18,612 nucleotides of DNA from JBBQTU01 sp038213005 (GTDB lineage: Bacteria; Planctomycetota; Phycisphaerae; Tepidisphaerales; Tepidisphaeraceae), in assembly GCA_038213005.1 (NCBI GenBank), contig JBBQTU010000061.1, positions 1 through 18,612 on the forward strand. Reading direction: 5' to 3'. Below, in pieces: positions 1 through 6,818 of the stretch; position 1 is the first letter of the stretch, and every line of letters starts with the position of its first letter. Position numbers and translations under genes: made by a program. A model generated the notes under the pieces. It was not told the DNA's origin, made no database searches, and saw only the letters and a list, made by a program, of their open reading frames with translations.

Positions 1-1
1 A

Positions 2-841
2 GGGCGTCTTGAGGAGGCCAGGCGGTGTACTGCGCAGATCGCCCGGCACTATGAGAACTTCACGGTGGTGTCGTGGATGCTGCCGCGGGCGATGCGTCAG
101 CACTTCTACAACGTCTATGCTTTCTGTCGCCATGCGGATGATCTGGCCGATGAGATCGCCGAGAAGGAGCGGTCGCTGGCTGAGCTGGCACGCCTGCGGG
201 AGGATGTCCGGCGCATGTATGGCGGTGAGCCCGAGCATCTCATCCTGGTCGCCTTGCGCGAGACGGTGCGGCAGTATGAGATTCCGCCGGAGCCGTTTCT
301 GGCGCTGATCGACGCGTTTGAGCAGGATCAGAAGGTAAGCCGGTATGAGACGTTTGAGCAGCTCCGCGACTACTGCCGGCGCAGTGCGGATCCGGTCGGG
401 CGGCTGGTACTCTATATGGCGGGGTATCGGGATGCCGAGCGTCAAGCCCTATCCGACTGCACGTGCACGGCGCTGCAACTGACCAATTTCTGGCAGGATG
501 TGGCGAGTGATCTTGGCCGGGGACGGATCTACATTCCGCGGGAGGATATGACGCGGTTCGGCGTGTGCGAACAGGACATCGTGGCCCGGCGATCGACGCC
601 GCAGTTTATCGAGATGATGAAGTTTGAGGTTGCCAGGGCGAGGGATCTGTTTGCCGATGGCCGCAAGTTGCTGCCGATGGTGAATCGGCGCGTGCGCGGC
701 GACATAGCTCTTTACGGGCTGGGCGGCCTGGCGATCTTGGATCGAATCGCCGGCGTCGGCTATAACGTGCTGGAGCGGCGGCCGACGCTGAGCAAGGCCG
801 CCAAACTTGGCCTCATAGCCCGCTATCTCATCGGAGTCTGA
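2..841 (+). CDS. hpnC: HpnC-like squalene/phytoene synthase family protein (5' end outside window)
   Basis: Trans-isoprenyl diphosphate synthase of the squalene/phytoene synthase family. In the HpnCDE route, HpnC converts presqualene diphosphate to hydroxysqualene. The frame is open from base 2 with no stop, and the peptide before the first in-window Met (HYENF, then VVSWMLPR) already matches the HpnC N-terminus, so the gene starts upstream. The 279 visible residues suggest only a few are missing. Visible motifs are the first Asp-rich motif DDLADE (in YAFCRHADDLADE) and the second region LTNFWQDVASDLGRGR followed by IYIPREDMTRFG. The stop overlaps the hpnD start as TGATG, implying translational coupling. 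The HpnC rather than HpnD assignment rests on the HYENF N-terminus, the NFWQDV motif and gene order; I am fairly sure. Confidence 0.9.
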   Translation, partial: GRLEEARRCTAQIARHYENFTVVSWMLPRAMRQHFYNVYAFCRHADDLADEIAEKERSLAELARLREDVRRMYGGEPEHLILVALRETVRQYEIPPEPFLALIDAFEQDQKVSRYETFEQLRDYCRRSADPVGRLVLYMAGYRDAERQALSDCTCTALQLTNFWQDVASDLGRGRIYIPREDMTRFGVCEQDIVARRSTPQFIEMMKFEVARARDLFADGRKLLPMVNRRVRGDIALYGLGGLAILDRIAGVGYNVLERRPTLSKAAKLGLIARYLIGV

Positions 842-1845
842 TGCCCGACGAACTGGAACAGTCGCAGGAGTGGTGCCATCAGCGGATGCGTGAGGCGGCG
901 CGGAATTTCTACTACGGCATGCGCCTGCTGGCCCCCGACAAACGCAATGCCATGTATGCCCTGTATGCGTGGATGCGATGGATCGACGACCTGGCCGATG
1001 GGCCTGAAGACCAGCGCGATGAGGATCGCGATCTGGTCGCGGTCCGCAACTCGCTGGAGGATTGGCGCGAGCTGACGCATCGGGAACTGCAACCGGCTGC
1101 TGCCGGTAAATCCGAAATACGAAGTACGAAATACGAAACACCCTCTCCCAACCTCCCCCAAGGGGGAGGGGAAGAGAGTGGCGGCGGCCGCGCTGGCGGC
1201 GGCGCCGGCGGTCAGACGCCCTCGCATCCGATGTTCCCGGCCTTGGCCGAGGCGGTTCATCGGTTTGGCATCCCACCGGGGTTGTTTGATGAGGCGATGG
1301 ACGGGCAGCTTCAGGATCTGGAGCAGTCGCGATACGCCACCTTTGATGAACTCTACCGCTACTGCTACCGCGTGGCTTCGACCGTGGGCATCGCGGCGGT
1401 TTATATCTGGCGATTCAATTCGCCCGATGCCATCAAGCTGGCCGAGTATCGCGGCATCGCGTTTCAGCTCACCAACATCCTGCGGGACTTGCGCGAGGAT
1501 GCCTCGCGGGGGCGTGTCTATCTGCCGCAGGAAGATATTTCGCGATTTGGCGTGAGCCATCTGGACAAGCCTTCGCGGGAGCTGGCCGATCTGATCGCCT
1601 TCCAGGCCCGCAGGGCGAAGGAGTACTACCGGCAGTCGGCGCCGCTGGAGTCCATGATCGAGCCCGACTCGCGCCCGACTCTGCGGGTGATGACGGCGAT
1701 CTACGGCGGCATCCTCGACCAGATCATCGCCGACCCGCTGGCCGTGCTGCACAAGCGGGTTTCGCTATCGGGGCCGCGCAAGGTGGGCGAAGTGATGCGT
1801 CAGCTTTACCTCGCCGAGAAGTTGGCGATTGACGGAGCGCAGTAA
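841..1845 (+). CDS. hpnD: HpnD-like presqualene diphosphate synthase with in-frame repeat insertion
   Basis: Second squalene/phytoene synthase family gene. HpnD condenses two farnesyl diphosphates into presqualene diphosphate, the substrate of HpnC. The ATG overlaps the hpnC stop. Asp-rich motif 1 is IDDLADG at residues 48-54. Motif 2 is LTNILRDLREDASRGR (about 210-224) followed by VYLPQEDISRFGV. The family is usually about 280 residues, but this protein has 334. The excess lies at about residues 85-129, a low-complexity block rich in Ser, Gly and Pro encoded by a palindromic dispersed repeat. Removing it brings MFPALAEAVHRFGIP next to the upstream helix, as in normal homologues. The insertion keeps frame and falls between the two catalytic motifs, probably in a surface loop, so activity may be retained. 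hpnE follows after 2 bp. Confidence 0.9.
   Translation: MPDELEQSQEWCHQRMREAARNFYYGMRLLAPDKRNAMYALYAWMRWIDDLADGPEDQRDEDRDLVAVRNSLEDWRELTHRELQPAAAGKSEIRSTKYETPSPNLPQGGGEESGGGRAGGGAGGQTPSHPMFPALAEAVHRFGIPPGLFDEAMDGQLQDLEQSRYATFDELYRYCYRVASTVGIAAVYIWRFNSPDAIKLAEYRGIAFQLTNILRDLREDASRGRVYLPQEDISRFGVSHLDKPSRELADLIAFQARRAKEYYRQSAPLESMIEPDSRPTLRVMTAIYGGILDQIIADPLAVLHKRVSLSGPRKVGEVMRQLYLAEKLAIDGAQ
1108..1178. repeat. Palindromic dispersed repeat inserted in frame in hpnD
   Basis: Four near-identical heptads (gaaatac, gaagtac, gaaatac, gaaacac) run from 1114 to about 1141. They lead into a C-rich/G-rich inverted repeat at 1141-1178 whose core is cctccccc-aa-gggggagg (1152-1169). A related C-rich palindrome sits in the element at 15589-15679. 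The block explains the extra residues of HpnD. It looks like a REP-type unit; I see no transposase gene. Confidence 0.75.
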
Positions 1846-1847
1846 CA

Positions 1848-3137
1848 GTGACCCTGGACGCGATCGTTGTCGGCGGGGGACTGGCGGGCATGTCGGCCGC
1901 CACAGCGCTCACCGATGCCGGGGCGAGGGTTGCGCTGATCGAACAGCGCGGCTTGCTTGGCGGCCGGGCCGGCAGCTTTGTCAGTCCCGCCTTTTCCCGG
2001 CGCATGCTGGATAACTCTCAGCATGTCCTGCTGGGCTGCTGTGACGAACTCCAGGCGTTCTACGCGCGGCTCGGAGTCTCTCATCTCATCCAGTTTCAGG
2101 ATGACCTGATCTTCGCTGGTACCACCGGGCGCCGCGGAGTCATGAAGACATCCTGTCTGCCCGCGCCACTGCATCTTGGCCCGTCGATGCTGGGATTTGG
2201 CCTGATCCCGCTAGGGCATCGCATCGAGGTCGCCCTGGCGATGCTGCGAATGCAGGCGATCGGCCGGGATGGCCGCAACCAGTTCGCCGATGTCTCCTTT
2301 GAGCGCGTCCTGCTCGATCTGGGTCAGTCGGCCGGGGCCATCGCGTCATTCTGGGATGTCATCTGCGTGTCGGCGTTGAATGAGCCGTGCGCCACCGCGG
2401 CCGGGCACTACGGGCTCCAGGTTTTCCAGGAGGCGTTCCTGGGCGCTCGCGGCGGCTATCGTCTGGGCTTTGCCCGCGTGCCGCTGTCGATGCTGTATCG
2501 GCACCTGCCGATCGAGACGCTGCTGAACACATCGGTCAAGTCGCTCATTGTCGAATCCGGCCGCGCGTGCGGGGTGAGGCTCACCGATCGCGAACTGCGC
2601 GCCGACCGCATCATCCTGGCCGTCTCTCCCTGGTCGGCAGCGAGGCTATTCACCGCCGAACTGCTCGATGCCGACCCGCAACTCCGCCGCGTGCAGTCCC
2701 TCCAGTATCGCCCGATCGTCGGCGCGCATCTGCAATTCGACCGGCCGATCCTTGACGTCCCCAACCTCGCATTGATGGGCACGCGCCTGCACTGGGCATT
2801 TGCCGATAGCGACGATCCGACGCTGATCCACGGCGTGGCCAGTGCAGCCGACGACCTGTGCCCCCTGCCCCAGCAGGCCATTGCCGACCTGTTCGTCAAT
2901 GAGCTGCGCCAAACCTGCCCGGCCGCACGCAGCGCCACGCTTAGCCACTTTTTGATCGTCAAGGAAACCCGCGCCACCTTCCGCCCGCTACCGGGAGTCG
3001 ATGCTTTCCGCCCAACCCAACGGACGCGTGTCCCCGGTCTGACCCTGGCGGGCGATTACACGCAGACCACATGGCCCTCCACCATGGAGGGCGCAGTCCG
3101 ATCCGGCCGCCTTGCAGCGCGGGCTGCTCTGCGCTGA
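1848..3137 (+). CDS. hpnE: HpnE-like hydroxysqualene dehydroxylase (FAD-dependent amine oxidase family)
   Basis: Flavoprotein that reduces hydroxysqualene to squalene, the last step of the HpnCDE route. It belongs to the phytoene-desaturase/amine-oxidase superfamily. The N-terminal dinucleotide-binding motif is VVGGGLAG (residues 7-14), with E32 at the end of the second strand for the FAD ribose, then LLGGRAGS. The C-terminal FAD-contact motif is LAGDYTQTTWPSTMEGA, near residue 400. At 429 residues the length is normal. The start is GTG at 1848, 2 bp after the hpnD stop, and gives the expected N-terminus directly on the first beta strand. The three genes clearly form one operon. A squalene-hopene cyclase is not in the window, so whether the product becomes hopanoids cannot be judged here. 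Confidence 0.92.
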   Translation: MTLDAIVVGGGLAGMSAATALTDAGARVALIEQRGLLGGRAGSFVSPAFSRRMLDNSQHVLLGCCDELQAFYARLGVSHLIQFQDDLIFAGTTGRRGVMKTSCLPAPLHLGPSMLGFGLIPLGHRIEVALAMLRMQAIGRDGRNQFADVSFERVLLDLGQSAGAIASFWDVICVSALNEPCATAAGHYGLQVFQEAFLGARGGYRLGFARVPLSMLYRHLPIETLLNTSVKSLIVESGRACGVRLTDRELRADRIILAVSPWSAARLFTAELLDADPQLRRVQSLQYRPIVGAHLQFDRPILDVPNLALMGTRLHWAFADSDDPTLIHGVASAADDLCPLPQQAIADLFVNELRQTCPAARSATLSHFLIVKETRATFRPLPGVDAFRPTQRTRVPGLTLAGDYTQTTWPSTMEGAVRSGRLAARAALR

Positions 3138-3299
3138 GTTGACAGGTGTGTGTTGCAGAGGAATAAGGAAGCGGCTGCGCCGACAGAATCGCTACGGCCG
3201 AGGACGGCACGTGCCACGGCTCGTGCAAAACAGAGCGCATCCTGGCCGGCGGGACAATCGAGCAAAAGCGAGAACTGATAGGCTTTTACGTACCGATAA

Positions 3300-3739
3300 T
3301 CAGGACGGCCCCGAACGAACTCCTATCACGTCGCTCTCAGCCTTCACGCGGCGCTCTTTAGCCAGACTGTAGCGGGGGAGGGTTTTGACGCCACCGAATG
3401 CTTCAATCAGTACATTTCCGGGATTGGCCCACTCTGTGCGACTGATCGTCTCGTGGCCGCTGCCGGAGACCCAAGCCCAGTCGCCCCGGCTCTTGGATCG
3501 GCACCGCTGCGATTTTGGGAACCACGCGATCTCACGGCGTGTCACGGAACAAAACGAAAGTACGACATCAAGGTATTGTCTTGACCGGCCAAGTGTTTCG
3601 CCTCGGGCGCGTTCTTCAGGGGTACGATAGCTGCGATCTGCCCCGTCGCCTCGTCGTAAGCCCAGCCAGCGTAAGCCCAACCGGGCGAAGCGACAGGCGA
3701 TTGCGTTGACACACTGGCGTGCCGCACTCGGGACATCAT
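3300..3739 (-). pseudogene. Degenerate protein-coding remnant, unidentified
   Basis: Two minus-strand frames each look protein-like over part of the stretch. The upstream part (about 3739-3550) reads GWAYDEATGQIAAIVPLKN and ends at a stop. The downstream part, in another frame (about 3500-3300), reads TEWANPGNVLIEAFGGVKTL followed by PRYSLAKERRVKAESDV. A frameshift between 3545 and 3600 would join them. The WAY segment is tandemly duplicated. I do not recognise the family. It could be a decayed gene or two unrelated chance reading frames. Confidence 0.3.
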
Positions 3740-3740
3740 T

Positions 3741-3803
3741 CCAGGCCTGACCCTTGCCGGGGATTACACGCAGACAACCTGGCCCTCCACCATGGAAGGC
3801 GCA
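3741..3803 (+). pseudogene. Orphan fragment of an hpnE-like 3' end
   Basis: The 21 codons here encode exactly the same peptide as the HpnE C-terminal FAD motif (starting PGLTLAGDYT and ending STMEGA). The nucleotide sequences differ at 8 of 63 positions, all of them third codon positions and silent. After the Ala codon the similarity breaks down through a small indel. No start codon or upstream coding part is attached. It is a remnant of a second hpnE-like gene that was under protein-level selection before it was lost. Confidence 0.75.
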
Positions 3804-3848
3804 GGTCTTGGTCCGACAACGACCTACAACAATCTTGCCAGAATTTGT

Positions 3849-3877
3849 TTGACCTGCCTCATCCGTTGTGGTTCTAT
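3849..3877 (+). promoter_or_regulatory. Possible sigma70-type promoter of the cold-shock gene
   Basis: TTGACC (3849-3854) is followed after 17 bp by TTCTAT (3872-3877). The -35 match is good and the -10 match weak. It would give a leader of about 70 nt before the cold-shock ATG, and long leaders are common for such genes. Confidence 0.3.
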
Positions 3878-3955
3878 GGGAGGTGCAAATCGTGCCGGTG
3901 GATATCTTGTTTGCCGGCCGTCATATCTGGTGGTCATTTTTTGTGGAGGACGGTT

Positions 3956-4234
3956 ATGCCTTTAGGAACCGTCAAGTGGTTTGATGCGAAGAAGGGTTAC
4001 GGCTTCATTCTTGGCCCCGAGGGCAAGGATGTGTTCGTTCACTTCAGTACGATCGCCGGCGATGGCTTCCGGTCCCTGCGGGACGGTGAGGCGGTCGAGT
4101 ACGACCTGACGGAAGGCGACAAGGGTCTGCTGGCCACTGCCGTCCGCCGGGCGGCCGCTGAGGCGATGGCGGGATCGGTCGAACCGGCCGCGCCAACCCC
4201 TTGGCGTGATCAATCGGTGTCGATGCACAATTAG
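3956..4234 (+). CDS. Cold-shock domain protein (CspA family)
   Basis: Small single-stranded nucleic-acid-binding protein, expected to act as an RNA chaperone in the cytoplasm. The N-terminus MPLGTVKWFDAKKGYGFI contains the RNP1-type motif KGYGFI, and DVFVHFSTI carries the RNP2-type motif. ATG at 3956 is preceded by tggagga with 5-nt spacing, one of the clearest ribosome binding sites in the window, and starts exactly at the usual CSP N-terminus. At 92 residues it is longer than the usual 65-70. The extra is an Ala/Pro-rich C-terminal tail (from about residue 63) of unknown role. It appears monocistronic. Confidence 0.93.
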   Translation: MPLGTVKWFDAKKGYGFILGPEGKDVFVHFSTIAGDGFRSLRDGEAVEYDLTEGDKGLLATAVRRAAAEAMAGSVEPAAPTPWRDQSVSMHN

Positions 4235-4539
4235 TCTGGTGCGTCAGAAGGCTGACTCCCTGAGGTGGCATGTGTCCGCCAACTGCGAACGCATGGTTGC
4301 CAAGCGATATGAGGTGGCATTGGTGTGAAGCAGCACACGGGCCATCGCAGGAACATTTCGGTCTGGAATATTTTTAAGACACGTTCGGTGAAGACTGTTT
4401 CGCGGTCGGAGCGGTACGCCGTACAGGGCGCTTATCCAACGGGTAGGTGAGTGCGGCGGTCTGAGATGGGGCGGGCTGCCCCCGGTGCGGATGCTTTCTG
4501 TGCCGTGGGGCAGTCCGCTGCTGTCCGGGACCGGGCACC
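4235..4539. other. Intergenic region between convergent genes, with a hairpin
   Basis: The 305 bases separate the cold-shock gene from the minus-strand 61-aa gene. The only structure I see is an imperfect inverted repeat, gggctgcccc (4473-4482) against ggggcagtcc (4507-4516), with an outer ctgag/ctcag pairing (4461-4465 with 4539-4543). It lies just past the minus-strand gene's stop and could help 3'-end formation, but no T-run follows. No gene is evident. Confidence 0.35.
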
Positions 4540-4725
4540 TCAGAACGACACGACCAATTGCCAGATGAAGGTGTAGGCGAGTGAGTCGACATCTTCCCAG
4601 ACCTTCTTGACCAGTTGTTCGTCGCCGGTCATCGGGGGGAGTTCCTGCTTCTTCTGGTCCCACGGGATGCAGACGCCAGGCGCGGGCGCGGGTGTCGCGG
4701 AAGGGGTTGGGGACACGGTTTCCAT
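4540..4725 (-). CDS. Small hypothetical protein downstream of the URO-D-family gene
   Basis: A 61-residue soluble protein beginning METVSPTPSATPAPAPGV, then a charged part with KKQELPPMTGDEQLVKKVWE and a hydrophobic end (AYTFIWQLVVSF). I do not recognise the family. Reasons to think it is real: it starts 24 bp after the stop of the URO-D-family gene on the same strand, has an AAAGGA ribosome-binding-like site 5 nt before ATG, and its Pro/Ala linker plus amphipathic C-terminal segment look protein-like. Co-transcription suggests a function linked to the upstream gene, but none can be named. Confidence 0.6.
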   Translation of the reverse strand: METVSPTPSATPAPAPGVCIPWDQKKQELPPMTGDEQLVKKVWEDVDSLAYTFIWQLVVSF

Positions 4726-4749
4726 AATGGGTCCTTTGTTAACTCGCGG

Positions 4750-5946
4750 TCAATACTGGCCGAACTCGCGGGCGGCCTGCGTCATGGCCTTCATGTTCTC
4801 GACGGTGGCGTCGTTCTGGATGATGGCGCCGGCGTCGAGGATGAAGCCGCCATCCCGGCCGACTTCCTGGATCACTTTCTTCACCCGGTCGCGGACCTCC
4901 TGCGGCTTTCCGTAGGCCAGCAGGGCGTTGTCGATGCCGCCGGAGATGGCGAACTTGTGGTGCAGGGCCTTGTGGACCAGGGCGATGTCATCCCGGTCGC
5001 AGTGGAAGACGATGCTGCCTTCGGGCAGTTCGCAGAAGGCCTTGAGGTGGTATTTCCACTTGCCTTCGGCGTAGAAGAGGACCTGCCGGCCACGCTTGTG
5101 AAGCTCGAGGATGATCGGCTTGAGGGTCGGCCAGTACATGGTGTCGAAGGTCTCCTGGGAGATCAGCGGGACGCAGCCGCGATGCATCCAGAAGCCGATG
5201 GGAACCGTGCCGGTGGGGTCGGAGCTGGTCAGGGCCACGTGGAGCATGTGGGGCATGAGAGCCTCGGCGGCCTTCTTGACCTGGGCGGGGCGCTCGAAGA
5301 CGTCTTCGGTGAGGCCGAGGTAGCCGCGGAACTTGTCGGCGATGATGTCGAAGGGGGACTTGAGGATGCCGGCGATGGCCGAGGGCATGGCGGCATCAAC
5401 CCGCATGCGCTGGACCTGGGCGGGGAATGAGCCGAAGTAGCTCATCAGGGCCATGCCGCCTTTGACCAGGGCGAGGTTGCTCTGGTAGGTCGCCGGCTCA
5501 CCGGGCCTGGTTACTTGCGTGGAGACGCGCGGGAGCCAGGTGTTGTAGAGGAAGGCCGTGGGGTCGGCGATGAGCTGGTCGTACTCGTCGGCCTGCATCC
5601 AGGATTGTCCCTCGGGAGGTTCGAGGTATTGGAAGCCGGTGTCAGGTGCGTGCCCGACGCCGGGGATGGCGTAATAGCGGAGTCCGACGGCCTGGGCGAT
5701 GCCGCCCCAGACGTAGACCATGTTGGCGACGGCGGCGTCCCAGTCGAAGTCGGCGCAGGTCTTGACGGTCGCGTCGAAGGCGAGGTTGAAATCCTGGGTC
5801 ACCTGCTGGCAGGTATAGCCGGTGTATCGCGCCACGAACTCGGCGACGAAGGGGCGAATGGGAACGCAATCGGGCTTGCCGTTGCGCAAGGCCGTGGTGT
5901 ATCGCTTGAGCCGCTGCTGGTAGAGCGTTTCTTTGTCGGTGGACAT
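4750..5946 (-). CDS. Uroporphyrinogen decarboxylase (URO-D) superfamily protein, likely corrinoid methyltransferase-like
   Basis: A 398-residue TIM-barrel protein of the URO-D/COG0407 superfamily, which includes HemE and methylcobamide:CoM methyltransferases such as MtaA and MtbA. The C-terminal pattern FAISGGIDNALLAYGKPQEV, then GGFILDAGAII and TVENMKAM, is typical. The HemE signature (RQAGR near the N-terminus) is absent, so haem synthesis is unlikely and methyl transfer or an unknown reaction is more plausible. I chose ATG at 5946 (MSTDKETLYQQRLKRY) over an upstream start at 6018 because the extra 24 residues are not protein-like and a TATACT box lies just upstream. The 61-aa gene follows by 24 bp. 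The substrate is unknown. Confidence 0.8.
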   Translation of the reverse strand: MSTDKETLYQQRLKRYTTALRNGKPDCVPIRPFVAEFVARYTGYTCQQVTQDFNLAFDATVKTCADFDWDAAVANMVYVWGGIAQAVGLRYYAIPGVGHAPDTGFQYLEPPEGQSWMQADEYDQLIADPTAFLYNTWLPRVSTQVTRPGEPATYQSNLALVKGGMALMSYFGSFPAQVQRMRVDAAMPSAIAGILKSPFDIIADKFRGYLGLTEDVFERPAQVKKAAEALMPHMLHVALTSSDPTGTVPIGFWMHRGCVPLISQETFDTMYWPTLKPIILELHKRGRQVLFYAEGKWKYHLKAFCELPEGSIVFHCDRDDIALVHKALHHKFAISGGIDNALLAYGKPQEVRDRVKKVIQEVGRDGGFILDAGAIIQNDATVENMKAMTQAAREFGQY

Positions 5947-5955
5947 AAGAGCACC

Positions 5956-5961
5956 AGTATA
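5956..5961 (-). promoter_or_regulatory. Possible -10 box for the URO-D-family gene
   Basis: Reading on the minus strand, TATACT ends 9 nt before the chosen ATG at 5946. No convincing -35 is visible 16-18 bp further upstream. If used, the transcript would be nearly leaderless, which fits the lack of a ribosome binding site there and argues against the longer start. Confidence 0.4.
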
Positions 5962-6023
5962 GCCGTGGCGAAAGAAGAAAGCAGGCGGCGTCTCGGACAA
6001 CACGGCGTGTCGGACCACCGTTG

Positions 6024-6139
6024 GCCTGCTTCAGGCACTGTCGCACTTCTATCGCCTGTTTGGCAAGCGCTTCGGTCTGACTCTGCGGAACTACCGGCAG
6101 CGGCAGCAGATGATCCTGGGGCGGGGGGAGCGACGCTGA
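6024..6139 (+). pseudogene. C-terminal remnant of an AraC-family regulator
   Basis: From 6041 to the TGA at 6137 the frame reads SHFYRLFGKRFGLTLRNYRQ and a short tail. This is the second helix-turn-helix of AraC/XylS regulators (compare LSHFYRLFKKRFG-TP-YRR). Just upstream, gcc tgc ttc agg cac (6024-6038) gives ACFRH, the expected preceding turn, in a frame shifted by one base. No N-terminal domain or start exists. It is a decayed gene end left between the divergent URO-D-family gene and the nfeD operon. Confidence 0.65.
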
Positions 6140-6151
6140 GGGCGGGTGAGG

Positions 6152-6238
6152 CGATTCCGGGTTGGCGCCCGATTGACAGGCGTTGCGGCTGACTTACGAT
6201 GCTTGCGGCGGCGGGAGTTGTCGATTCCTTTCCGGATA
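6152..6238 (+). repeat. Left half of a split repeat, upstream of nfeD
   Basis: These 87 bases align with 12902-12988 at roughly 80 percent identity. The last part is identical for 24 nt (6210-6233). The repeat includes the promoter-like pair below and ends 4 nt before the nfeD-like ATG. Its partner half is at the end of the flotillin gene (8446-8479). The two halves are contiguous, with a 20-nt gap, at 12902-13042. Confidence 0.8.
6173..6200 (+). promoter_or_regulatory. Putative promoter of the nfeD-flotillin operon
   Basis: TTGACA (6173-6178), 16 bp, TACGAT (6195-6200). The same arrangement (TTGACA, 16 bp, TACCAT) is conserved in the second copy at 12923-12950, which supports function. The predicted leader is about 36 nt. 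The only purine-rich site (gggag, 6213-6217) is 25 nt from the ATG, too far for normal initiation. Confidence 0.55.
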
Positions 6239-6242
6239 CACC

Positions 6243-6818
6243 ATGCGAGCATTCTATTTCTTCTGCGCATTAGCGGGCGGAGCGCTGTTCTTCCTGCAGT
6301 TCCTGCTGGGGCTGTTTGGGCACGGCGACGGGCATGATGTGGATGGGCATGTGGATGCCCACGCCGGGGGGGATGTCGGGCACGAGACGAGCATGTTGAC
6401 CGGCATTCTCACGCTGCGGGCGATGGTGGCGGGGCTGACGGTTTTCGGGCTTACGGGCCTGATTACGCTCACATCGACGATGCACGTGGGGCTGGGGCTA
6501 CTGATCTCAATCGGGGCGGCATTCGTGAGCATGATGATCGTCGCAGCGCTGATGCGTTCGATGAGCAGTCTGTATAGCGAGGGGACCGTCCGGGTCGAGA
6601 ATGCCGTCGGCCGCCCGGGGACGGTATATCTGGGCATCCCGGCCAGGGGCAACGGCGTCGGCAAGGTGACGCTGACGCTGCAGAATCGGACGGTTGAATA
6701 TCAGGCTGTGACGGCCGGTGAGGCGTTGCCCATCGGGACCCGAATCAATGTGACCAAGGTAATCGGCGCCGACACTGTCGAGGTGGTAGGTGCCATGAAA
6801 CAGGAGAAAGTCGCGTGA
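6243..6818 (+). CDS. NfeD-like membrane protein with OB-fold C-terminal domain
   Basis: A 191-residue membrane protein, partner of the flotillin encoded next (compare the B. subtilis YuaF/FloT pair). Three hydrophobic segments lie at about residues 5-24, 58-76 and 80-103. A soluble NfeD-type OB-fold domain follows at about 112-183 (GRPGTVYL, then ALPIGTRINVTKVIGADTVEVV). The loop between the first two helices (27-48) is strikingly rich in His and Asp (His 27, 31, 36, 40 and 47). ATG at 6243 was preferred to TTG at 6183 because the latter sits inside the promoter-like sequence and the residues it adds come from the repeat. Its stop overlaps the flotillin GTG start (GTGA). Confidence 0.82.
   Translation: MRAFYFFCALAGGALFFLQFLLGLFGHGDGHDVDGHVDAHAGGDVGHETSMLTGILTLRAMVAGLTVFGLTGLITLTSTMHVGLGLLISIGAAFVSMMIVAALMRSMSSLYSEGTVRVENAVGRPGTVYLGIPARGNGVGKVTLTLQNRTVEYQAVTAGEALPIGTRINVTKVIGADTVEVVGAMKQEKVA

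Larger units (their letters stand above)
3138..3955. other. Non-coding stretch between hpnE and the cold-shock gene
   Basis: This 818-base gap has no intact gene. It contains a minus-strand coding remnant (3300-3739), a fragment of an hpnE-like 3' end (3741-3803) and a putative promoter for the cold-shock gene. Immediately after the hpnE stop there is a TTGACA (3139-3144), 17 bp, AATAAG (3162-3167) promoter-like pair, with no clear gene behind it. A short tandem duplication of cgtaagccca lies at 3655-3680. Confidence 0.5.

Noticed and set aside
6183..6242. Upstream TTG start for the NfeD-like protein
   Set aside because: It would lie within the promoter-like spacer, and the added peptide is repeat-derived; ATG 6243 starts right at the membrane segment.
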